From: Zoogloea ramigera
Lineage (GTDB): Bacteria; Pseudomonadota; Gammaproteobacteria; Burkholderiales; Rhodocyclaceae
Length of the DNA stretch: 44,969 nt
NCBI RefSeq assembly: GCF_006539865.1
Contig: NZ_BJNV01000042.1
Location: 1 to 44,969, forward strand
Reading direction: 5' to 3'
The notes under the pieces: generated by a model
Told to the model about the DNA's origin: nothing
Seen by the model: only the letters and a program-made list of their open reading frames with translations
Database searches by the model: none
Translations under genes and position numbers: made by a program
Shown here: piece by piece, positions 23,299 through 32,777 of the stretch
Position numbering within the stretch: position 1 is the stretch's first letter
Layout: the number at the start of each line of letters is the position of its first letter

Positions 23299-24153
23299 TC
23301 AGCGCCTGCCGCCCGCCAGGGCGCGCAGCCGTGCGACGCGTTCTTCAGTGGCCGGGTGGGTGCTGAAGAGCCCGCGCAGGCCGCCGCCGGAGAGCGGGTT
23401 CATGATCATCATCTGGCCGGTTTCCGGGTGGGCTTCGGCGGTCGGCATCGGGATGCCGCGGGCGAAGGCGTCGATCTTCATCAGCGCGTCGGCCAGGGCG
23501 TGCGGGTCGCCGGCGATCTCGGCGCCGCCCCGGTCGGCCTCGAACTCGCGGGCGCGGGAGATCGCCATCTGGATCAGGCTGGCTGCCAGCGGAGCGAGCA
23601 GGGACACGGCGATCGAGGCGATCATGTTGGTCGGGCGGCCTTCCTCGTCGCGACCGCTGAAGAACATCGCGAAGTTGGCCAGCGCCGAGATGGCACCGGC
23701 CATGGTGGCCGAGATCGTCGAGATCAGGATGTCGCGGTGCTTCACGTGGGCGAGTTCGTGGGCCATCACGCCGCGCAGCTCGCGCTCGGAGAGCATCTGC
23801 AGGATGCCGGTGGTGGCCGCGACGGCGGCGTTCTCGGGGTTGCGGCCGGTGGCGAAGGCGTTGGGCTGGTCTTCGTGGATGATGTAGACCTTGGGCATCG
23901 GCAGCTGAGCCCGGCCGGCGAGCTCGCGCACCATGTTGTAGAGGTAGGGCGAGGAGGTCTCGTCGACCTGCTGCGCGTTGTACATGCGCAGCACCATCTT
24001 GTCGGAATTCCAGTAGGCGAAGATGTTCATCGCGCCGCCGAAGACCAGCGCCAGCAGCATGCCCTGCTTGCCGCCCAGCATCATCCCGATCGCGCCAAAG
24101 AGGGCGATGATGCCGGCCATCAGGATCGAGGTTTTCAGCCAGTTGCCTAACAT
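23299..24153 (-). CDS. htpX: Membrane zinc metalloprotease HtpX
   Basis: HtpX is an M48B inner-membrane protease that degrades misfolded membrane proteins alongside FtsH. The 284 residues have two N-terminal transmembrane helices (about 7-25 and 30-50), the zinc motif HELAH at 132-136 ([12 protein letters not shown]), two further hydrophobic segments, and the third ligand region [12 protein letters not shown]. The C-terminal [17 protein letters not shown] is typical of the family. It lies 90 bp after fmt on the same strand, past an inverted repeat, so it may be partly independent of def-fmt. Confidence 0.95.
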   Translation of the reverse strand: MLGNWLKTSILMAGIIALFGAIGMMLGGKQGMLLALVFGGAMNIFAYWNSDKMVLRMYNAQQVDETSSPYLYNMVRELAGRAQLPMPKVYIIHEDQPNAFATGRNPENAAVAATTGILQMLSERELRGVMAHELAHVKHRDILISTISATMAGAISALANFAMFFSGRDEEGRPTNMIASIAVSLLAPLAASLIQMAISRAREFEADRGGAEIAGDPHALADALMKIDAFARGIPMPTAEAHPETGQMMIMNPLSGGGLRGLFSTHPATEERVARLRALAGGRR

Positions 24154-24207
24154 TTTTGACTATCCATCCTTTCGGGATGCTAAGTGGGGAACCGACGTTT
24201 AGATGAT

Positions 24208-24236
24208 GCCGGCCGCAGAAAATTCAATCGGCCGGC
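24208..24236 (-). terminator. Inverted repeat between fmt and htpX
   Basis: GCCGGCCG (24208-24215) and CGGCCGGC (24229-24236) form a perfect 8-bp stem with a 13-nt AT-rich loop, 8 bp past the fmt stop. No U-run follows on the minus strand, so termination would be partial or Rho-assisted. Confidence 0.4.
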
Positions 24237-24243
24237 AAGGTTT

Positions 24244-25164
24244 TCAGTCGAATCGGCTGCCCGCGGCGATCGGCATGCCGCGCAGGAACTCGGCGGCGGG
24301 CAGGCGCTTGCCGCCCGGCTTTTGCAGCTCGGTGATGCACAGCGCGCCTTCGCCGCAGGCGACGATCACGCCGGCGCCCTCGGCCAACAGCACTTCGCCC
24401 GGCGTGCCGGCGGCGTCGATGGCCCGCGCCCGCCACAGCTTGACGGGTGTTTGCTGCAGCGTGGCGACGGCCCCGGGGAAGGGGTTGAAGGCGCGGATGG
24501 CGCGCTCGAGCTCGGCGGCCGGGCGGTTCCAGTCGACGCTGGCCTCGGTCTTGCCGATCTTGGCGGCGTAGGTCACGCCGTCGGCGGGCTGGGGCGTGGC
24601 GGTGAGGCCGCCCGGCAGCGCCCGCAGCGCCTCGACGATCATGTCGGCGCCCAGCTGGGCGAGGCGGTCGTGGAGGCTGCCGGTGGTGTCGTCGGCGTGG
24701 ATGGCTTCGGCGCGGGACAGCAGCATCGGCCCGGTGTCGAGGCCGGCATCCATCTGCATGATGGTGATGCCGGTCGCCGCGTCCCCGGCCTGGATCGCCC
24801 GGTGGATGGGGGCGGCACCGCGCCAGCGCGGCAGCAGCGAGGCGTGGATGTTGAGGCAGCCGTGGCGCGGCAGGTCGAGAACGGCCTGGGGCAGGATGAT
24901 GCCGTAGGCGGCCACCACCAGCACGTCGGCCTGCACGGCCGCCAGCGGCGCCTGCTGCTCGGGCGTGCGCAGTTTTTCGGGCTGATGCACCGGGATGCCG
25001 GCGGCCAGCGCGACCCGCTTCACCGGGCTGGGCTGCAGCTGCATGCCGCGGCCGGCCGGGCGATCGGGCTGGGTGAGGACGAGGGGGACGTCGAAGCCGG
25101 CGGCGAGGATGGCCTCGAGGGCGGCAGCGGCGAATTCGGGGGTTCCGGCGAAGGCGACTTTCAT
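24244..25164 (-). CDS. fmt: Methionyl-tRNA formyltransferase
   Basis: Fmt transfers the formyl group from 10-formyl-tetrahydrofolate to initiator Met-tRNA. The 306 residues start [20 protein letters not shown] and contain the catalytic region with N, H and D ([26 protein letters not shown]) near 105-130, [11 protein letters not shown] after it, and the C-terminal OB-fold tRNA-binding domain with AFNPFPGA. The ATG shares one base with the def stop (TGATG). The def-fmt pairing puts formylation and deformylation of the nascent chain under one control. Confidence 0.97.
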   Translation of the reverse strand: MKVAFAGTPEFAAAALEAILAAGFDVPLVLTQPDRPAGRGMQLQPSPVKRVALAAGIPVHQPEKLRTPEQQAPLAAVQADVLVVAAYGIILPQAVLDLPRHGCLNIHASLLPRWRGAAPIHRAIQAGDAATGITIMQMDAGLDTGPMLLSRAEAIHADDTTGSLHDRLAQLGADMIVEALRALPGGLTATPQPADGVTYAAKIGKTEASVDWNRPAAELERAIRAFNPFPGAVATLQQTPVKLWRARAIDAAGTPGEVLLAEGAGVIVACGEGALCITELQKPGGKRLPAAEFLRGMPIAAGSRFD

Positions 25165-25667
25165 CAGGCGGTGATCCGGGCCTTCTTGGCCAGTTTGCCC
25201 TTTATGCGGGTCTGTTTGAGCTGGGACAGGTATTCGACGAAGACCTTGCCGTCGAGGTGGTCGAGCTCGTGCTGAACGCAGACGGCGAGCAGCCCGTCGG
25301 CGTCGAACTCGATGGTCTCGCCCTTTGGGTTGAGGGCGCGCACGCGCACCTGCTCGGCGCGGGCGACCTTGTCGTAGATGCCGGGCACCGACAGGCAGCC
25401 TTCTTCACACACCTGTTCGCCCGAACGGGCGATGATCTCGGGGTTGATCAGGGCCAGCAGGCCGGATTTGTCCTCGGAGACGTCGATGACGACGACGCGC
25501 TTGTGCACGTCAACCTGGGTAGCCGCGAGGCCGATGCCGGGGGCTTCGTACATGGTTTCGGCCATGTCGTTGACCAGCTTGCGGATCTCGTCGTTCACCT
25601 CGACAACTTGGGTAGCGCGGGTGTGGAGGCGGGGGTCGGGGTAGCGGAGAATGGGTAGGAGAGCCAT
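25164..25667 (-). CDS. def: Peptide deformylase
   Basis: Def removes the formyl group from nascent proteins. The 167 residues have the three deformylase motifs: GIGLAATQ (motif 1, about 45-52), EGCLSVPG (motif 2, metal-ligand Cys) and QHELDHLDG (motif 3, HEXXH metal site). The N-terminus [14 protein letters not shown] is typical. It is divergent from the LysM gene across 137 bp that must contain both promoters; the gap is AT-richer than the genes, but I cannot assign -35/-10 pairs with confidence. Confidence 0.97.
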   Translation of the reverse strand: MALLPILRYPDPRLHTRATQVVEVNDEIRKLVNDMAETMYEAPGIGLAATQVDVHKRVVVIDVSEDKSGLLALINPEIIARSGEQVCEEGCLSVPGIYDKVARAEQVRVRALNPKGETIEFDADGLLAVCVQHELDHLDGKVFVEYLSQLKQTRIKGKLAKKARITA

Positions 25668-25804
25668 AAAGATTGCCGGATTAAGACTTTACGTGCAGAA
25701 TTTTGAGCCAAATCTGGGATGCTCGCGTCGTGTCGAGGCGAACATCCGGCTCTGCACATCAGACCGCTGAAAGCGCGCGAAATTCGAAAGCGAGCAAAAT
25801 TTCA

Positions 25805-26914
25805 ATGATTCGCATTATATCCGCCCTCCTGATTGGCGTCGCCGCTCTGGTTCCTGCAGCTGCCGGGGCCGCCGGCCCCATCCAGATTGCCGATGGCGCG
25901 CCCGATAGCCATGAAGTCGTGCCCGGCGATACCCTGTGGGGTATTTCCGGCAAGTTCCTCAAGGAACCCTGGCGCTGGCCCGAAGTCTGGCGCCTCAACC
26001 GCGAGCAGATCCGCAACCCGCACCTGATCTACCCGGGCCAGATGATCTTCCTCGACCGCCGGGGGCCGACCCTCAGCCTGGGGCGGCGCATCGGCCAGGG
26101 CGGCAGCAATCGGGCGCTCTACGAAAAGCGCTTCCCGCAGGTGTATTCCGAACCCGCCAAGGCGGCGATCCAGAGTATTCCGGTGCGCGCCATCGCGCCC
26201 TTCCTCACCGAGCCGCTGGTGGTGAGCGACCAAGAGGACAACGGCGCCGGGATCATCGTCGCGACCCAGGAAGGTCGGGTGTTCACCAGTGCCGGCGATA
26301 CCATCTTCGCCACCCGCATCACCCCGGGCGTGCCCACCTGGAACATCTACCGCAAGGCCAAGCCCCTCCGTGACCCGGTGACCGGCGAGGTCCTCGGCTA
26401 TGAAGCCACCTACCTTGGTCAGGCGCGGGTCAGCTCCGAGGCGGGCGTGCTGTCTCCCGACGATGCCGCAGCCAAGGCCGATGATGGCAAGGTGCAGATT
26501 CCCGCCGGCCTCGTGGTGAGCAGCTCCAAGCAGGAAATCGGCAAGGGCGACCGCCTGCTGCCGGCCGGCCGGCCCGAGCTGTTCAGTTACGTGCCCCACG
26601 CGCCCGACCAGGATCTGGACGGCCGTGTCGTGTCCGTCGTCAATGGCGTGGCCGAAACGGGCCGCTACAACGTGGTGTCCCTCAGCCTCGGCAAGCGCGA
26701 GGGCGTCGAAGTCGGGCATGTGCTGTCGCTCCATCGCAACCGGGGCAAGACCGTCTATCGCGAAGACGACGTGGGGGCGCCGCAGCAGTTCCAGCTGCCC
26801 GAGCAGCGCTACGGCCTCGTCTTCGTCTTCCGTGTCTTCGAGCGCATCTCCTACGGGTTGGTGATGGAGAGCGTCGGGCCGGTGACGGTGGCCGACAGCG
26901 TCCGCAAACCCTGA
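25805..26914 (+). CDS. LysM domain exported protein upstream of dprA
   Basis: This 369-residue protein has a signal peptide (MIRIISALLIGVAALVPAAAGA) and one LysM domain at about 36-85 (SHEVVPGDTLWGISGKFLKEP, ending NPHLIYPGQMIFL), which binds peptidoglycan glycan. The remaining ~280 residues have repeated beta-rich segments with no motif I recognise and no catalytic domain visible. A LysM protein of this type directly before dprA is common in betaproteobacteria. The ATG at 25805 is preferred over one at 25703 because only it places a signal peptide at the N-terminus; the ribosome site is weak. dprA starts 19 bp after the stop. Confidence 0.88.
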   Translation: MIRIISALLIGVAALVPAAAGAAGPIQIADGAPDSHEVVPGDTLWGISGKFLKEPWRWPEVWRLNREQIRNPHLIYPGQMIFLDRRGPTLSLGRRIGQGGSNRALYEKRFPQVYSEPAKAAIQSIPVRAIAPFLTEPLVVSDQEDNGAGIIVATQEGRVFTSAGDTIFATRITPGVPTWNIYRKAKPLRDPVTGEVLGYEATYLGQARVSSEAGVLSPDDAAAKADDGKVQIPAGLVVSSSKQEIGKGDRLLPAGRPELFSYVPHAPDQDLDGRVVSVVNGVAETGRYNVVSLSLGKREGVEVGHVLSLHRNRGKTVYREDDVGAPQQFQLPEQRYGLVFVFRVFERISYGLVMESVGPVTVADSVRKP

Positions 26915-26933
26915 CGCGTCCAGCCCGTTCGCC

Positions 26934-28022
26934 TTGCCGTCCAGCGACCCCCTGGCGCCCTGGCTGCGCCTGATCCTCACCCCGGGTGTCGGGCCCGGCC
27001 AGCAGCGGCAGCTGCTGGCTGCCTTCGGCCCACCCGAGGGCATCTACGCCGCCGGGCATTCGGCGATTGCGGCGGTCATCGGCGGCCCCGCAGCGCGCAC
27101 CCTGCTCGAGCACGATGCCACGCCAGCGGTGGAAGTCGCCCTCGAATGGCTGTCCCAGCCGGGCAACCGCCTGCTGACCCTCGGCGACGAAGCCTATCCC
27201 GCCGCGCTCCTCGAAATCCCCGACCCGCCCGTCGCGTTGTACGTGAAGGGCGACGCGGCGCTGTTGTCGCGGCCTTCGCTGGCGGTGGTCGGGGCCCGCA
27301 ACGCCACGCCCCAGGGCGAGGCCAACGCCGAGTCCTTCTCCCGCGCGCTGTCGGAGGCCGGGCTGTGCATCGTCAGCGGCCTGGCGCTGGGCATCGACGC
27401 CGCTGCCCACCGGGGCGGCCTGGCCGGGCCAGGCTCCACGGTGGCCGTCATCGGCACCGGCGCCGACCGCATCTACCCGGCGCGTAACGCCGCGCTGGCC
27501 CGGCAGATCGCCGAGGCAGGGGTGATCGTCAGCGAGTTTCCCCTCGGCATCGGCCCGCTGGCCCACAACTTCCCGCGCCGCAACCGCCTCATCGCTGGGC
27601 TGGCCCAGGGGGTGCTGGTGGTCGAGGCGGCCTTGAAGAGCGGTTCGCTGATCACCGCGCGGCTGGCCACCGACTGTGGGCGCGAGGTCTTCGCGATCCC
27701 CGGCTCGATCCATTCGCCGGTCGCGCGGGGGTGTCACCAGCTGATCCGCGACGGCGCCAAGCTCGTCGAGACCGCCGTCGATATACTCGATGAATTACGG
27801 CTCGCGCCACGCGAAGCCGCACCGCAGCTTGATTCGGCGCCCGTCGACGACGAGGGTGACGAGGCGCAGGTGATACGTGCAATGGGGCACGACCCGGTTG
27901 ATATGGATGCCCTGGTGCAGCGCACCAACTTGACGGCGGAAGCGCTCTACGCCATTCTGCTTGCGCTGGAGCTTGACGGACGGGTGTCGCGCCTGCCCGG
28001 CGGGCGTCTCCAGCGCCTCTGA
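26934..28022 (+). CDS. dprA: DNA processing protein DprA
   Basis: DprA protects incoming single-stranded DNA during natural transformation and loads RecA. The 362 residues contain an N-terminal helix-hairpin-helix/SAM-like region (about 1-60), the Rossmann-fold core at about 115-280 with VVGARNATPQGE, CIVSGLALGIDAAAHRGGL and FPRRNRLIAGL, and a C-terminal winged-helix domain (about 300-362, DMDALVQRTNLTAEALYAILLALELDGRV). The start is the TTG at 26934, the best codon placing the usual WLRLILTPGVGP segment near the N-terminus. The DprA homologue alone does not show competence. Confidence 0.95.
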   Translation: MPSSDPLAPWLRLILTPGVGPGQQRQLLAAFGPPEGIYAAGHSAIAAVIGGPAARTLLEHDATPAVEVALEWLSQPGNRLLTLGDEAYPAALLEIPDPPVALYVKGDAALLSRPSLAVVGARNATPQGEANAESFSRALSEAGLCIVSGLALGIDAAAHRGGLAGPGSTVAVIGTGADRIYPARNAALARQIAEAGVIVSEFPLGIGPLAHNFPRRNRLIAGLAQGVLVVEAALKSGSLITARLATDCGREVFAIPGSIHSPVARGCHQLIRDGAKLVETAVDILDELRLAPREAAPQLDSAPVDDEGDEAQVIRAMGHDPVDMDALVQRTNLTAEALYAILLALELDGRVSRLPGGRLQRL

Positions 28023-28048
28023 AATCGACCGGCCCCAGGCCCCGAGCC

Positions 28049-28528
28049 ATGTTCGACATCCTCGTTTACCTCTTCGAGAACTACGTCCACGCCGATGCGT
28101 GCCCCGAGCCCGCACAACTGGCGCGCAAGCTCACCGCCGCGGGTTTCGAGGAAGAAGAAATCGCCGATGCCCTCGAATGGCTGTCGGGCCTGCGCCAGAT
28201 GTCCGACGGCGAAAGCCCGTCCCACTGCGCGCGCCCCGGTTCGCTGCGCATTTATGCCCAGGACGAGCTGCTGCGCCTGGGCGTCGAGTGCCGTGGCTTC
28301 CTGCAGTTCCTCGAAAACTCCGGCATCCTCGATGCGGCCTGCCGCGAGATGATCGTCGAACGCGCGCTGGCGCTGGGCGAGACCGAGATCGAACTCGAGA
28401 ACCTGAAGGTCATCGTGCTGATGGTCCTGTGGCAGCAGGACAGGCCGATCAATGGCCTGATCCTCGACGAACTCCTCAACGACGCCGACGAGCCCGAGGA
28501 CGACATCGAGGCCATCGTCCTGCATTAG
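28049..28528 (+). CDS. smg: Smg family protein (DUF494)
   Basis: Smg is a small acidic cytosolic protein found after dprA in many beta- and gammaproteobacteria; its biochemical role is not established to my knowledge. The 159 residues begin MFDILVYLFENYVHADACP and include the family-typical GFEEEEIADALEWLSGL and the C-terminal LKVIVLMVLWQQDRPIN segment. It lies 26 bp after dprA and likely shares its transcript. Confidence 0.93.
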   Translation: MFDILVYLFENYVHADACPEPAQLARKLTAAGFEEEEIADALEWLSGLRQMSDGESPSHCARPGSLRIYAQDELLRLGVECRGFLQFLENSGILDAACREMIVERALALGETEIELENLKVIVLMVLWQQDRPINGLILDELLNDADEPEDDIEAIVLH

Positions 28529-28540
28529 CCGGCCCCCCGC

Positions 28541-28570
28541 TTGCAAGCCCGGCGCAGCCTTTCGTATGAT
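28541..28570 (+). promoter_or_regulatory. Putative sigma-70 promoter of topB
   Basis: TTGCAA, an 18-bp spacer and TATGAT (5 of 6 to the -10 consensus) end 50 bp before the topB ATG. This gives topB its own promoter, apart from the dprA-smg transcript. Confidence 0.55.
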
Positions 28571-28620
28571 GCGCCGCTCCCCCATAACCAGAGTCAGGCG
28601 TCTTCGGTCGCACCACGGGC

Positions 28621-31140
28621 ATGAGCAAGCAACTGATCATCGCGGAAAAACCATCGGTTGCGGCGGACATCGCCCGCTCCATCGGTGGCTTCACCAAAGA
28701 AAAAGATTACTTCGAGTCGGAGCACTACGTGCTCTCGTCGGCGGTCGGGCATCTGCTCGAGCTCACCGTGCCGGCCGAGTTCGAGGTCAAGCGCGGCAAG
28801 TGGTCGTTTGCGCACCTGCCGGTGATTCCGCCGCATTTCGCGCTCAACCCCATCGAGAAGACCGAAGACCGGCTCAAGCTGCTCACCCGCCTCATCAAGC
28901 GCAAGGACGTCACCGGCCTGATCAACGCCTGTGACGCGGGGCGCGAGGGCGAGCTGATCTTCAGTTTCATCGTGCAGCATTCCGGCACCACCAAGCCTGT
29001 CCAGCGCCTGTGGCTGCAGTCGATGACCGCCACCGCGATCCGCGACGGCTTCTCCCAGCTGCGGGCCGCCTCGGATGTCGAGGGCCTGCGCGAGGCCGCG
29101 GTGTGCCGCGCCGAGAGCGACTGGCTGATCGGCATCAACGGCACCCGGGCGATGACCGCCTTCAACTCCAAGACGGGCGGCTTCCACCTCACCACCGTCG
29201 GCCGCGTACAGACGCCGACGCTGGCGATCGTCGTCGAACGCGAAGAGAAGATCCGCGCCTTCAAGCCCACCGACTACTGGGAGCTCGAGGCCAGCTTCGG
29301 CTGCCAGGCTGGCGCCTATGCCGGCCGCTGGTTCGACGAAGGTTTCCGGAAGCCCGAGGAGGGCGCCCCGCTGTTCGAGCACGCCACCGCCTTCCGGCTG
29401 TGGGACAAGGCCCGCGCCGAGGCTATCAAGGCCAAGTGCGAGGGCAAGCCGGGCACGGTGGAAGAAGAATCCAAGCCGTCCACCCAGCTCTCGCCGCTGC
29501 TGTTCGACCTCACCTCGTTGCAGCGCGAGGCCAACGGCCGCTTCGGCTTCTCGGCCCGCACCACGCTGCAGCTGGCCCAGGCCCTCTACGAAAAGCACAA
29601 GGTCCTCACCTACCCGCGTACCGACGCCCGCGCGCTCCCTGAAGACTACGTGGGCCAGGTCAAGGGCATCCTCGGCGGCCTGCCGGACACCTACGCGCCG
29701 TTTGCCAACGAGATCGTCAAGCACGGCTGGGCCAAGCCCAACAAGCGCATCTTCAACAACGCCAAGATCTCCGACCACTTCGCCATCATCCCCACCGGTA
29801 CGGCGCCCAAGAGCCTGTCTGAGGCCGAGGCCAAGATCTACGACCTGGTCACCCGGCGCTTCCTGTCGGTGTTCTACCCTGCAGCCGAGTACCGCATCAC
29901 CACCCGCATCACCCGGGTCGAGGGCGAGGCCTTCAAGACCGAGGGCAAGATCCTCGTCAATCCGGGCTGGCTGGCGGTGTACGGCAAGTCCGCCGCGGTG
30001 AGCGAGGATGAGGGCGGTGCGCCCCAGCTGGTGGCCGTCGAGCCCGGCGAGAAGGTGAGCACCGACGAGATCCTCGTGAAGTCCCTGGTCACCAAGCCGC
30101 CTGCCCGCTTCAACGAAGCCACGCTGCTGTCGGCCATGGAAGGTGCCGGCAAGATGGTGGATGACGAGGAGCTGCGCGCCGCGATGGCCGGCCGAGGCCT
30201 CGGCACCCCGGCCACCCGGGCCCAGATCATCGAGAACCTGATCGGCGAAACCTACATGCTGCGGGACGGCAAGGAGCTCATCCCGACCGCCAAGGCCTTC
30301 TCGCTGATCACCCTGCTGCGCGGCCTTGGCACCAACGAGCTCACCTCGCCCGAGCTCACCGGCGAGTGGGAGCACAAGCTGGCCCAGATGGAGCGAGGTG
30401 CGCTGTCCCGCGCCGAGTTCATGGAGCACATCCAGGCCATGACCCGGGACATCGTCGAGCGGGCCAAGCGCTACGAATCCGACACCGTGCCCGGCGACTT
30501 CGCCACCCTGGCCACGCCCTGCCCCAAGTGCGGCGGCGTCGTGAAGGAGAACTACAAGAAGTTCGCCTGCCAGAGCTGCGACTGGAGCGCCTGGAAGATC
30601 GTCGCTGGCCGCCAGTTCGAGATCGACGAGATCGAGATGCTGCTGTCGTCCGGGCGGGTCGGGCCGCTGCTGGGCTTCCGCAACAAGATGGGGCGCCTCT
30701 TCAACGCCGAGATCCGCCTCAACGACGACAAGCAGCCCGAGTTCGACTTCGGTCAGCCGAAGGAGGACGAGAACGCCGAGCCGGTGGATTTCTCCGATCA
30801 GCAGCCCCTGGGCGCCTGCCCGAAGTGCGCGTCGCGGGTCTTCGAGCACGGCCTTTCCTACGTCTGCGAGAAGTCCGTCGGGCCGGGCAAGTCGTGCGAT
30901 TTCCGGTCCGGCAAGATCATCCTGCAGCAGCCCATCGAGCGCGAGCAGATGTACAAGCTCCTCGAAACCGGCAAGACCGACCTGCTTCGTGGCTTCGTCT
31001 CCAGCCGCACCAAGCGCAAGTTCTCGGCCTTCCTGGTGCGGGGCGACGACGGCAAGGTCGGCTTCGAGTTCGAGAAGAAGGAGCCCAAGGCGCCCGCCGC
31101 TAAAAAACCCGCAGCCCGCAAGAAGGCCGCGTCCGAGTAG
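28621..31140 (+). CDS. topB: DNA topoisomerase III
   Basis: TopB is a type IA topoisomerase that decatenates and unlinks DNA strands. The 839 residues have the N-terminal TOPRIM domain (LIIAEKPSVAADIARSIGG, then NACDAGREGELIF), the catalytic tyrosine Y331 in LTYPRTDAR, the GLGTPATRAQIIENL motif, and a long C-terminal part with two zinc-ribbon-like segments (CPKCGGVV...CQSCDW and CPKCASRV...CDF) and topoisomerase C-terminal repeats. The tail is Lys/Ala-rich. At 839 residues it is longer than E. coli TopB (653), because of the C-terminal repeats. Confidence 0.96.
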   Translation: MSKQLIIAEKPSVAADIARSIGGFTKEKDYFESEHYVLSSAVGHLLELTVPAEFEVKRGKWSFAHLPVIPPHFALNPIEKTEDRLKLLTRLIKRKDVTGLINACDAGREGELIFSFIVQHSGTTKPVQRLWLQSMTATAIRDGFSQLRAASDVEGLREAAVCRAESDWLIGINGTRAMTAFNSKTGGFHLTTVGRVQTPTLAIVVEREEKIRAFKPTDYWELEASFGCQAGAYAGRWFDEGFRKPEEGAPLFEHATAFRLWDKARAEAIKAKCEGKPGTVEEESKPSTQLSPLLFDLTSLQREANGRFGFSARTTLQLAQALYEKHKVLTYPRTDARALPEDYVGQVKGILGGLPDTYAPFANEIVKHGWAKPNKRIFNNAKISDHFAIIPTGTAPKSLSEAEAKIYDLVTRRFLSVFYPAAEYRITTRITRVEGEAFKTEGKILVNPGWLAVYGKSAAVSEDEGGAPQLVAVEPGEKVSTDEILVKSLVTKPPARFNEATLLSAMEGAGKMVDDEELRAAMAGRGLGTPATRAQIIENLIGETYMLRDGKELIPTAKAFSLITLLRGLGTNELTSPELTGEWEHKLAQMERGALSRAEFMEHIQAMTRDIVERAKRYESDTVPGDFATLATPCPKCGGVVKENYKKFACQSCDWSAWKIVAGRQFEIDEIEMLLSSGRVGPLLGFRNKMGRLFNAEIRLNDDKQPEFDFGQPKEDENAEPVDFSDQQPLGACPKCASRVFEHGLSYVCEKSVGPGKSCDFRSGKIILQQPIEREQMYKLLETGKTDLLRGFVSSRTKRKFSAFLVRGDDGKVGFEFEKKEPKAPAAKKPAARKKAASE

Positions 31141-31157
31141 CCCGGCCCTCGCGGCGT

Positions 31158-31190
31158 AAAAAAAGCCCGCCATCTCCGGCGGGCTTTTTT
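31158..31190. terminator. Bidirectional terminator between topB and HDOD gene
   Basis: AAAAAAAGCCCGCC and GGCGGGCTTTTTT arms around ATCTCC form a strong stem flanked by A- and T-runs. It sits between convergent genes and can end transcripts from both sides. Confidence 0.92.
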
Positions 31191-31204
31191 ACGTGTGCGC
31201 GGCC

Positions 31205-32062
31205 TCAGGCGAGGGCGGCGATGATCGTCTCTCGGAAGTCGTCGATCTCGGCATCGGTGGTGCCGAGGAAGATCTTGGCGTTGTCCAGGGCGCGCTCGCT
31301 CACGATGTCCGCGTCGTCGACGAAATCGCTGATCACGTGCTCGGCGATCAGGGTGACCGCGATCAGCGCGAGGGCGCCGGCCGGCAGCTCCTTCTCGGGC
31401 AGGATATAAACTTCCGGGTCGTGGTGATAGCGGATCGCCGCGGCGATCGTCGGCGGCAGCCCCCAGTTGCGGGCCAGCAGCCAGCCGACCACCGCGTGGT
31501 CGCACTTGAAACGCTGCTGCTCCTGGGTGATCAGGGCGGCGGCACGATCCTGGGAGGCGGCATAGACGGCGGCGTAATCCGGGAAGTTGGCCAGCATCAC
31601 CGGGATCGCCGCGTCGTGGAACAGGGCGTAGGTGTAGGCGCTCTCGGGTGAGATGCCCACATGCTTGCGTGCCAGCACACCGGTGGCCAGGGCCAGGGTC
31701 GAGGCGCGGGACCAGAATTTTTCCATCAAGGGCGTGGGTGGGTTGCCCGAGGCATTGCGCAGGGCAACCGAGATCACCACGTTCAGGATGTTGCTGATGC
31801 CCAGCCGGCTCACTGCCTGCTGCACGCTGCGCACCGGTGCCGCGCTGCCGAAGATTGGCGAGTTGGCCAGCTTCACCGCCATCGCCGACATGCCCACGTC
31901 AGACGACAGGATGCGGGTCAGCACCTTGATGGAGGGGTCTTCGCGCTGGGCCTCGAACATCACCTCGTTGACGGTGGCCGGGCAGGCGGGGATGCGGATG
32001 TTGGCGAGGACTCCCTCAAGTTCCGCTTGGGAGGGCGTCTGGAGTAAGGTGTCTGTATTCAT
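31205..32062 (-). CDS. HDOD domain protein
   Basis: HDOD domains are HD-related output or scaffold domains often linked to c-di-GMP and two-component signalling, usually without proven hydrolase activity. The 285-residue protein starting MNTDTLLQTPSQAELEGVL has the HDOD core from about residue 20 to 220 (RIPACPATVNEVM, ILSSDVGMSAMAVKLANSP, VQQAVSRLGISNILNVV, ALFHDAAIPVMLANFP). No receiver or other partner domain is attached. A longer in-frame start at 32212 would add a Pro/Arg-rich non-conserved leader overlapping the divergent gene and is rejected. It stands alone as a minus-strand gene with its terminator next to the stop. Confidence 0.88.
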   Translation of the reverse strand: MNTDTLLQTPSQAELEGVLANIRIPACPATVNEVMFEAQREDPSIKVLTRILSSDVGMSAMAVKLANSPIFGSAAPVRSVQQAVSRLGISNILNVVISVALRNASGNPPTPLMEKFWSRASTLALATGVLARKHVGISPESAYTYALFHDAAIPVMLANFPDYAAVYAASQDRAAALITQEQQRFKCDHAVVGWLLARNWGLPPTIAAAIRYHHDPEVYILPEKELPAGALALIAVTLIAEHVISDFVDDADIVSERALDNAKIFLGTTDAEIDDFRETIIAALA

Positions 32063-32201
32063 GGCGGTGGGGGCCTGTAATGCTGGGTTTGGAACGCTCT
32101 CAAGAAACATCTTTCCATCTGGAGGCCATGGCCGGCCGTGTCTGTTCGCCCTTTTGCGGGGAGCGCCAGACCGGCCTTGCCGAGGAACGGAGGGCTGAGC
32201 C

Positions 32202-32696
32202 ATGACACGCAAACCGCGCGGCGTGTTGATCGTCGCCAGCCTGGCCTTCGTGTCGTCCCAGACATACCTCGCTTACCTGCTCGGTGGTTTACGGCCAAAT
32301 ATTCTGACTCTGCAGTTAACTTTTCATGCCGGACGCTATTGGGAGATTCTAGGCCTATGGGGTGAGCTTGGGCAAAGAGCATACCAGGGGCATTTTGGTT
32401 ACGACGGAGTGCACGCCGTCATTTACGCGGTTTTCGGTTACCTGCTGGCCACCCGCAGCGGCCTGTACCCGGCCGCCGAGGCGCAGGCCATGGCCCGCAC
32501 GGCCTGGATGCTGCCCGGGGCCGCGCTCTTCGATCTGCTGGAGAACCTGCTCCAGCTACAGGTGCTGGCTGGCCCCTTCGGGGCGCAGACGGCGGCGATC
32601 CCCTTGTCGGCCCTGTGCGCGGCGTGCAAATGGGGCCTCGCGGCGTGGTTCGCGCTGCGGATCGGGCGCCGCGTGGTGTCTAAATTAGGGGTTTGA
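32202..32696 (+). CDS. Putative four-helix membrane protein, unknown function
   Basis: This is a 164-residue protein I do not recognise. Four hydrophobic segments are visible, around residues 7-28 (VLIVASLAFVSSQTYLAYLL), 70-84, 104-125 and 135-158. GGAGGG at 32188-32193 supports the ATG. It is divergent from the HDOD gene across 139 bp. Base composition around 32280-32400 is AT-richer than the neighbours, possibly reflecting the membrane segments or transfer. Confidence 0.7.
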   Translation: MTRKPRGVLIVASLAFVSSQTYLAYLLGGLRPNILTLQLTFHAGRYWEILGLWGELGQRAYQGHFGYDGVHAVIYAVFGYLLATRSGLYPAAEAQAMARTAWMLPGAALFDLLENLLQLQVLAGPFGAQTAAIPLSALCAACKWGLAAWFALRIGRRVVSKLGV

Positions 32697-32777
32697 GGGC
32701 GTGCGTCACGGCGGACCGTCGGACGCCTTGTGTATAAATGGGGGCCGACAAACCGGACGAACACCTTCCCCATCCCC

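Noticed and set aside
31205-32212. Longer start (50 extra residues) for the HDOD protein
   Set aside because: The extension is Arg/Pro-rich, unlike the family, and overlaps the start of the divergent membrane-protein gene.
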